From Luzula sylvatica (Eukaryota; Streptophyta; Magnoliopsida; Poales; Juncaceae): DNA of 64,000 bases. Shown here in pieces: positions 57,052 to 64,000 of the stretch. How positions within the stretch are numbered: the stretch's first letter is position 1; each line of letters starts with the position of its first letter. The stretch lies in assembly GCA_946800325.1 (NCBI GenBank), contig OX326959.1:20957742-21021741 (forward strand), read 5' to 3'. Both the position numbers and the translations under genes were made by a program. The notes beneath the pieces are model-generated. The model did not search any database and was not told where the DNA came from. It worked only from the letters and a program-made list of their open reading frames with translations.

Positions 57052-58125
57052 GCACTCCTGGAGTCTTCTTATTGGCCACGAGTTGGTAGAGAGGATTGGG
57101 GGTAAGGAGGTAATTCCCACCAAAGGTAGGTGGGCAGGATAAGGGATAAGGATTGAGTGGTTTTCGTGTAGACTTTTGTGTAAGTTTCTATCATGATGAT
57201 TGTTTGCCTCCCGTCTCATTCATTAACCGAATATATTGGTGTAATATATCGTTTTCACTCCTCTTGATGTGTTGGAGACAACTACACTCTCCAAATTCCC
57301 AGAAATTCCTTCTAATTCCTGTGATTAAGAAATAAAACACACTTAGTGAAGAAATATTCATGTTATCTCAAATATGATTAATAAAGTATATAGAATTGCT
57401 CTTCACAAGGGCTAAAATCCCTAAATTAAGCATCAAATTTGTGCCTTATTTGCCTCGCATCACGGACAAAAATGAGACCCAATTTATCCAATACAGTATC
57501 AGTTTCACAAAACTCAGTGTTTTAGACAAAATTTCACGAATTTCAAACCAATTTCACATTGTCCACATATTTCAGATTGAATTTCACGCAAAACGATATG
57601 TCAATATCTGAAACTTTGCAAATTTCATGCCCAATTAAGCTTTACTGCACATAAATTTCAAACACATACCTCCAATCAGTGGGCCGCAAGAGCTTCTGGG
57701 TTGCGAGATGGAAATAACTTATTCAAGGATCGAGCAAGTATAAAATGATAGACATTGAGATCCAAAGTCCTGGGAGAGAAAAGGAGTGAGATTTTGATCA
57801 AGGGTGACAGATCCTCTAGGGATTTTGAAGCGCCAGAGCCATCGCTAGAGAAGGAAGGAGTGAGATTTCGAAAACATCCAGAAAGAAAATGACAGAGTAA
57901 AGTAGGGAAGAAAGAAAGAAGTGAGATGGAGAAGATGAAAATAAACGGAGACGGAGACATCATTTGTCCATTAAATATGCACACAGATCTTGGAACAAAT
58001 CTGACGGTGGAGAAATTACAAGCAAAATATGCAGTTTGCTTGTACAAGCTATATAGGCTCCCTCTTATGTTATATGCATGATATATATTTTTGAAGTACA
58101 ATATTATTTCGTTTATACATTCTAA

Positions 58126-58128
<3 letters not shown>

Positions 58129-58186
<58 letters not shown>
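58129..58186. repeat. (TA)n microsatellite
   Basis: About 57 bases of TA repeat. Confidence 0.95.
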
Positions 58187-58189
<3 letters not shown>

Positions 58190-58295
58190 ATACATTTTAG
58201 ATGTATGATATAAGATGTGACGTACACCTTTAAAAATGTGTTATATATCTTTCTTAACAAAAGTATACATTTTTGAATAATTCTTACACTTACAC

Positions 58296-59400
58296 TACTA
58301 CAAAAAATAGTTTCTGTGACTATGCACCTTGATCGATAATTGGCCGAAAATTGTCGCCAAAAGTTTATATTGACCAATACGCCCGTCGCTATTTTTGTCG
58401 CCACGGCCCCGTCTCAGAATTTTTTAGCGACAAAATTTGATTTTCACAGATAATATTGGAACCTTTTAGCAACCAAATTTGAAGTTCGTAGCAAAAAATA
58501 AAATTTTATAGCGACCAAATTTCAAAAGTTAATGTTCGTAGCTACGGTAGTCTCTCTTCGGTACTGATTCTTGAAAATAAAGTGGTATGCTTGCGAAGAG
58601 CGTAAATTGTTTGTTTAGCTTGAAGCATGGCCTTTTCCGGTTCTTTGGTAGAGCACTGGCCGGTGCAAGGTCAGAAATCGGAACAAGTTGAATCCGTTTC
58701 CTCCCTACCGATAGAACAGTCATGGTTATAGGCTTATAGCAACCAAAGAAAACACACACTATCCGACAACAAACTGATTATTTGGCTTTCATCCTTCTTT
58801 GATTTTGACTATTGTGTGCAAGTTGTTCATTGAATAGGAGAGACCATTGATTTCGTTTGGCTTTTCAAGTAGGAAGAGTCGTCGCTTTTTGAAAGAAAAC
58901 AAATCATGGTGCTCATCAAGCCTAATGATGATTATGATTTCTTTGGATAAGAAGCGTCATTATAGACTGTGTAGAAAGAGAAATAACCATCCCCCTCTAC
59001 CCCACTATTTTTACCTAACCTAGGAGACCACCTTCCAACTATTTTTATTTTAGCAACCAAATTTGATGTTCGTAGCATAAATTAAATCTTTATAACGACC
59101 AATTTCAATGTTCGTTGCTTAAAAAGAAAATAGATCATGGTGCTCATCAAGCCTAACGATGATTATGATTTCTTTAGATAAGAAGCGTCACTATAGGTTG
59201 TAGAAAGAGAAATAATCAACCTCCTCTACCCCACTACTTTTACAAAACCTAGGAGACCGCTTTCTAACTGTTTATATTTTAGCGACCAAATTTGATGTTC
59301 GTAGCATAAATTAAATCTTTATAACGACCAATTTCAACGTGCGTTGCTTACAAAAATACCATTGCGTTTAAATTTTTGGTCGCTAATTGTGAACATGGTG
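58296..59400. mobile_element. Possible decayed CACTA-like element
   Basis: CACTACTACAAAAAATAG near 58296 resembles the CACTACAA... termini of plant CACTA transposons. Many copies of TAGCGACCAAATTTGATGTT and its variants follow, like the subterminal repeats of such elements. No matching inverted end or 3-bp target duplication was found, and there is no transposase. The call is tentative. Confidence 0.35.
58903..59350. repeat. Tandem duplication with a ~231-bp unit
   Basis: The segment starting ATCATGGTGCTCATCAAGCC at 58903 is repeated at 59134 with roughly 5-8% differences, including the AGCGACCAAATTTGATGTTC block at the end of each unit. Confidence 0.9.
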
Positions 59401-59988
59401 GTTATTATTGAGTATTTATTTATGTTGTACGGATACGAATACGGATATCGTATCCGACACAATACGGATACGGTGATACGGTAGTTTTAAAAAAAAAACA
59501 TAAGATAAAATACGTTGATTATATGAAATTTTTCGTTATTATATTAATTGTAATTTATACATTTAATATTTAATATTTTTTATATATTATATGTCCAACA
59601 TAAATAATATTAATGTTTGTTATTAAAAAAATAACTTTTTATTACATATTTAGGTTGGTCAAGTTATCCAGGACGTGACACCTATCCAATTTTTCGATTT
59701 TGTGCAACCTCTTTTTATGTAAACTAGGTATAACGAGTCACTCTGTCAACCACATAATATGTAATGTACCACAATACACTCAATTTTCGTCACATGTAGC
59801 CTCTACGTTCCCCCAATGTTCTCCTTACTCCATTGTGCTTTTACGGCATAATCATATTCTTATTCTTATTGACCATTGTGTAATAACACGTAGATATATA
59901 AAGATCTCAATTTCGTACAATACTTGACATGCTAAAATACGGATACAAAAGAAGTGCTGAGATCTTCAATAATTAGGCTCATTCTAAG

Positions 59989-60782
59989 TAGGGATGTCAA
60001 TGGGTCGGGAAAAATCCGAATCTGAACGGGTAAAATCCTAACGGGGCAGGTATTATCCGAAAAAAAATATCCGCGGGTCGGGTATTATCCGAAAACAAAA
60101 TATCCGGTCCGGGTTCGGGGCGGGTTCGGGCGAAGTACTACTCGCCCCGCGGGTAACCCGAATCCGTATCCGAAAATTACCCGAAATTACCCGAAAATGA
60201 AATTACATGTTTACCCTTGTATATTTACCTTTCGAACCCTAAAATAAAATAAAACCCTACACAGTAACACATCTATAGCCGCTACGTGATGCTCCTTCTC
60301 CAGCTTCTCCTTCTCCAGCGTCGCCGTGATGCTTCTTCTACTTCGCCGTCGCTACGTCTCCTTCTCCAGCGATACCGGAGCCATCGCTACGTCGCCAGCG
60401 TCGTCGCCACGTCGCCGTGTCGCCGGGTTTAGGGTTTACGCAAACCAGAGGCACTTCCAGCGTCGCCTCGTCGCCTCGTCGCCACGTCGCCAGCGTCGCC
60501 ACGTCGCCACGTCGCTGCAGCCTGCGTCGCCAGGTCTCTTCGCGCGTCGCCACGTCGCCAGCTCTTCTGCTCTTGTCGCGCGTCGCTGCAGCCTGCGTCT
60601 GTGCTCTTCTCGGGTAACGGGCTACCCGCGGGTATACCCATTACCCGCGGGTTCGGGTTCGGGTTCGGGTATGAAATTTTACCCGCGGGTATTTGGGTTC
60701 GGGTTCGGGTAATAGCCGAAATTTTCGGGTTTGGGTATGGGGAAGGCTTACCCGAACCCGACCCGCCCCGTTGACATCCCTA
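59989..60782. mobile_element. Non-autonomous hAT-like element 2, GC-rich
   Basis: 794 bp with terminal inverted repeats TAGGGATGTCAATGGG and the reverse complement of CCCCGTTGACATCCCTA, flanked by the 8-bp target duplication ATTCTAAG (59981-59988 and 60783-60790). The ends match those of element 1 (31742-32384). Next to both ends lie degenerate runs of CGGGTTCGGGTA. The middle (about 60285-60610) is a GC-rich run of CGTCGCCACGTCGCCAGC units. Frames crossing it are Arg/Ala/Ser-rich in every phase and are not accepted as genes. Confidence 0.92.
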
Positions 60783-61200
60783 ATTCTAAGGCTCATATGC
60801 CTTAATGGATGAATTGAACGATGAAATTAAATTTGTATATCCGACAAAATTAGTGAAACTACCATTAAACAAAATTTAAACTCAAGAATTAATTAACCAG
60901 GGGTCTATCATGATGTGTATGTTCTTGATTCTCCATCTATTTTGAGCTGTGTGGTTGGACCAAGTTAGAAAAATGTAATGAAAATATACTCATACATTCT
61001 TCAATGGATGATATGAAACAACATTCATATTCATAATTCATAATTCTTATTAAAATAAGAAATATCATGATACCCCCTTAACTCTTACTCAAAGAATCTC
61101 CCTAAATGATTATATTCATGAACTCCATCTCCCTCATCATATAAACCCTAAACTTCTAATACAATCTTCTCAAATAATTGCCAAACATGAGTGTAAAAGT

Positions 61201-61353
61201 ATGTCTCGGCGTAAAAAACAACCAATTCTGTTTCAACAAGTCGCATTTGCTCGTTTAATAGGAAAATTGCGCCAGCTTGCGGGTAAATCCGATGGGGGTA
61301 TATTGGCAGACTTCCTTCTTTTGGACGAACAAAAAATTAAACCGGACTACTAG
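61201..61353 (+). other. Small unrecognised frame (50 codons)
   Basis: ATG to TAG encodes 50 residues, beginning MSRRKKQPILFQQVAF, followed by RLIGKLRQLAGK and ending EQKIKPDY. It has a basic start, an amphipathic middle and more G+C than its surroundings, so it looks more like real coding sequence than neighbouring frames. I do not recognise the family. It could be a fragment of a larger dead gene. Confidence 0.25.
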
Positions 61354-62221
61354 ATAGTAGTGAACTTGCTTCTCCAAAAACACACAAACAAAATTCTACA
61401 TATGACATTACTAGGTGACAACTTATACTATTATGTTTTACAAAATTAACCAAACTGGAAGGTTTTCTAGGATAAGCAAGACAGTCACGGATTCAACAAT
61501 ACCGATATATGTCCTGTGTCATCAAGGCACCTGGATAACTTAGAGAATGTAGTGGTGATCAAGTTAATTTTAATATAGCAATACATATTTTTTACTACTA
61601 TAATGAGGGCAATGTCAATGTTCAATCACTAAAAGCAAGTCTAGTGGTTCTGGCAGTTTCAATATGAGAATCAGCGTGTTTTGAAACTATTTGCAAATAC
61701 ATCGAATATCGTATGCTGATTAGACACGACTATATAATAGGACTACAAAATAGAGAAATGATGCGTGACTAGAATACATTAGCTGCACAATTGTTTGCGT
61801 ATGCAGAGCTTTTGAGTGAAGAATAATATCCAAGGAATGCACATATGCAATCCGAATTTCTATTGCTAAATTTTATTTGAGACTTAACCCCAAATTCATA
61901 TATGAAATCCTGGTATTTTACTGAACTCAAAATTTCTACAGACATTTTTCGTCTTCTCCAAACATTTCCATGCCATTTTTTGCTCATGAACACTCCAAAA
62001 AAAATTTTCCTGAAAATTTCTTCATCTCTTCTGTTTGCTTCTCAATTTGACTGTTTTTTTCCTCCTTCTAGTTATATCGAATGGAGACCAATTATATCCT
62101 TGTAAAATGCAAGTATGAATTTTATGCATATTCACAGTAGTCAAATATGTATATCTGATAAAAAAGATGACGTTTGAAAATAATACATGCAAACCTCTCC
62201 ATTTCAATTCATGCACACTCA

Positions 62222-62275
<54 letters not shown>
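62222..62275. repeat. Compound (TC)n(TA)n microsatellite
   Basis: About 20 bases of TC followed by about 34 bases of TA, immediately left of hAT-like element 3. A second TA run (63199-63224) lies immediately right of it. Confidence 0.95.
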
Positions 62276-62279
<4 letters not shown>

Positions 62280-63190
62280 GCGGCTCAACCACCTAGGCTA
62301 TCTAGGCCATGGTTGAGAGCCCCTTAAATACGGAAGGCCCACATATATTTGTTACATATTTATTATATATTGCATTGGTAATTATACTAGTGATTATATA
62401 TGTTATTTTTTCTCAAGTCCACAAATGCTTATCAATAATTCCCTTCTAATCCGTACAATAATAATTTTCGAATTAAATATACCAAAAGAGCACACTTCTT
62501 TCCATTTCTCCGAAATTTTTTGGTGTGATTAAATGTTTCTTTCTTAATGATGATTTATTATTATTCTTCCCATTTAACTTTTTTTTCTTTCTTCTTGAGG
62601 AAGATAGGAAAAAAATCACCTGTTTATTTTTAAGTTATATTGCCGAGATTTAGGTTTTGGCCTTTGGGTTTGGAGAATCACGAATATCTCTTTCTGCCTT
62701 TATAACATTCGTTTGTTGTTCATAAAATAATTTTAGATTTGATAGAAATAACACAAAAAATAGGGTTTTCTTTCCGATATCTTTCTCAGTTTTTTGATAA
62801 AATTTGATTGGTTTTCAAACATTGCAGGCTATGAATCTAGTTATCTAATTCAGATATTCTATCTAACATAATCAGATAATTAGATTTAGTATAATTTGGA
62901 TCATTAAATTTATTTGTTCTAACATTATCAATAGTCCATCATCAATCAATTGTGCGCTCCTCCTCTCTCCTCTTTGACCGGATCATTTTTATGAAGCTAC
63001 ATAAATTATAATTTAAGTTATTATCTTAAATTTATCATTGTGGTTTATTTTTATTTTTGATTAAATAAGTTAGATTCATCATTTTCATGTTTTAACTAAA
63101 TCAATATAGCAACATGTGTATCATATGAAGTAATAAAATGCCTCTTTTGAGTTTTTGCCGAGAGCCTTTCGGATGGTTGAGCCGCCCCTG
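62276..63190. mobile_element. Non-autonomous hAT-like element 3
   Basis: About 915 bp with terminal inverted repeats, AGGGGCGGCTCAACCA at the left and TGGTTGAGCCGCCCCT at the right. CAGGGGCGG-type ends are common in plant hAT elements. The target duplication cannot be read with certainty because the element sits inside a TA microsatellite. A second copy of the inner word GGTTGAGAGCC follows the left end. No transposase frame is present. Confidence 0.8.
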
Positions 63191-63192
63191 TA

Positions 63193-63224
<32 letters not shown>

Positions 63225-63636
63225 TACTGTACCAAAGCAAACATAATTGCATCTAAGTCCTCTTATAAACAACAGAATTGCATCTATGTCCGCTCAAGCA
63301 ACAAAATTATAAATAAGTCCAAAACAAACAAAATTGCAAATAATCCACCACAAACAACAACATTGCAAAAAAGTCCCTAAAAACCAAAACTGCATCCGAA
63401 AATAAGTCCCACATCGACTACATCTGCGGTATCATTATCAGGTGATTCATCCGAAAAAAAAATCTGATCTCGAAGACGAAGAAACGTGCGCATGACCTAC
63501 ATAAGGATGAAAACGATAACATTGTCAATTTCAGAAATTATTGATTTTGCATTAGAAACATATATCATCTCTCAAATTCAGCAAAAATTGACTATATTGC
63601 GAAATTTGAATAAATCAACAAATCACACACTTTTTT

Positions 63637-63694
63637 ATGTTAATTGAATAATTACCAGTCAAGGGATGTTAATTGAATAATTACCAGTCAAGGG
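63637..63694. repeat. 29-base tandem duplication
   Basis: ATGTTAATTGAATAATTACC followed by AGTCAAGGG occurs twice in a row, nearly unchanged. Confidence 0.92.
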
Positions 63695-63704
63695 GCTGCT
63701 GCAC

Positions 63705-63709
<5 letters not shown>

Positions 63710-63783
<74 letters not shown>
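63710..63783. repeat. (GA)n microsatellite 1
   Basis: About 74 bases of pure GA repeat, preceded by GCTGCTGCACCAA. Confidence 0.97.
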
Positions 63784-63785
<2 letters not shown>

Positions 63786-63815
63786 GTTTTGTGCTGGTTG
63801 CTGCACCAAGAATAT

Positions 63816-63819
<4 letters not shown>

Positions 63820-63883
<64 letters not shown>
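63820..63883. repeat. (GA)n microsatellite 2
   Basis: About 64 bases of GA repeat, preceded by GGTTGCTGCACCAAGAATA. The shared GCTGCACCAA lead-in suggests the two runs arose from one duplicated segment. Confidence 0.97.
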
Positions 63884-63886
<3 letters not shown>

Positions 63887-64000
63887 GCCAGAGAGAGCCG
63901 TAAGAAATGTAACGAGCGGTAATCCTCTGTTTTTGCTTTGATGGAGTCTCTGTTAGGTAAACTAACAGAGGTTTTCACAGAGAAAAGTCATTTAACGTTA

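Larger units (their letters stand above)
37803..57462 (-). mobile_element. Ty3/gypsy Athila-type LTR retrotransposon, nested host of two other insertions
   Basis: Transcribed right to left. LTRs of 1,652 bp (55811-57462, the 5' LTR) and 1,688 bp (37803-39490, the 3' LTR) both have TG...CA ends, and a 5-bp target duplication CGGAC lies at 37798-37802 and 57463-57467. I count about eight base differences between the LTRs plus a length change in a GA microsatellite, so the insertion is recent. After removing copia B and the solo LTR, its own length is about 10.8 kb. The order is gag, protease, RT/RNase H, integrase, then a long non-coding 3' region. The primer site fits tRNA-Asp. These features, with FMDDFSVFG and YRKLNKATKKDHFP-type RT, fit the Athila lineage. 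No env-like frame was found. Confidence 0.95.
55811..57462 (-). repeat. 5' LTR of the Athila-type element
   Basis: 1,652 bp with TG...CA ends. It holds twelve CGTT-N2-AACG palindromes (55990-56338), a short GA microsatellite and a TATA-like box (57043-57051). Confidence 0.95.
57468..59988. other. AT-rich intergenic DNA with repeats
   Basis: No convincing gene. It holds a TA microsatellite (58129-58186), a possible CACTA-like segment and a 231-bp tandem duplication. A degenerate run of ACGGATACG near 59430-59490 resembles the interior of hAT-like element 1. The long minus frame over 58404-57676 runs through the TA microsatellite and is rejected as a gene. The region ends at the target copy ATTCTAAG (59981-59988). 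Confidence 0.55.
60783..62275. other. Intergenic region
   Basis: AT-rich and mostly featureless, apart from one small frame at 61201-61353 and a TC/TA compound microsatellite at its end (62222-62275). Confidence 0.5.
63191..64000. other. Intergenic end of the window
   Basis: AT-rich DNA with a small tandem duplication and two GA microsatellites. The repeat-driven frames (poly Arg-Glu or Ser-Leu) are not genes. A transcript could start after 63885, but nothing supports that within the window. Confidence 0.5.

Noticed and set aside
57676..58404. A 242-codon minus-strand frame
   Set aside because: It runs through a TA microsatellite that reads as Tyr-Ile repeats, and the rest has no recognised domain.
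60326..60712. Arg/Ala/Ser-rich frames on both strands
   Set aside because: They come from CGTCGCC-type tandem units inside a hAT-like element, which stay open in several phases.

Overview
This is a stretch of a nuclear plant genome, most likely a eudicot. The evidence is AT-rich DNA, short GT-AG introns, plant-specific gene families (an EIN3-like factor, a plant type I inositol polyphosphate 5-phosphatase, a GT47 exostosin, a CML-type EF-hand protein) and plant LTR retrotransposons with initiator-Met or Asp tRNA primer sites. I cannot name the species. Exon boundaries were chosen by eye from GT/AG sites, reading frame and protein-family conservation; none has transcript support here.

Layout. 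1-7.3 kb: two convergent genes, a nine-exon inositol polyphosphate 5-phosphatase (+) and a two-exon divergent EIN3/EIL transcription factor (-). 8.8-17.1 kb: a complete Ty1/copia-type LTR element ('copia A') with near-identical LTRs but a badly decayed interior. 17.6-22.3 kb: repeat-rich DNA, namely two arrays of a ~177-bp unit in inverted orientation, a ~779-bp repeat carrying a long hairpin, and a LINE 3' tail. 22.4-28.4 kb: a gene cluster with a GT47 glycosyltransferase (+) preceded by an inverted pseudogene fragment of itself, a small EF-hand protein (+) and a plastid-type FHA protein (-). 30.3-32.4 kb: a copia pol relic and a small hAT-like element. 33.1-34.6 kb: an eight-coding-exon gene for a V-ATPase accessory (Ac45/VOA1/BIG1-like) membrane protein. 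37.8-57.5 kb: a nested Ty3/gypsy Athila-type element (-) into which an intact Ty1/copia element ('copia B') and a solo LTR of copia A have inserted. 57.5-64 kb: AT-rich intergenic DNA with two more hAT-like terminal-inverted-repeat elements and long microsatellites.

The host genes look like unrelated housekeeping or regulatory genes that sit together only by position. The most unusual signal is in the transposons. Three separate LTR families (copia A, copia B and the Athila-type element) carry arrays of a short palindrome of the form CGTT-N2-AACG in their LTRs or untranslated regions, with similar flanking variants (TCCGTT / TGCGTT). The centre is GT, AC, GC or TA in copia A and the gypsy element, and CG in copia B. 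A copia A solo LTR sits between two such motifs of the gypsy element. Copia A also has 99% identical LTRs around a dead interior, which suggests it was moved in trans. Clean target-site duplications fix the ends of four LTR insertions and two hAT-like elements.
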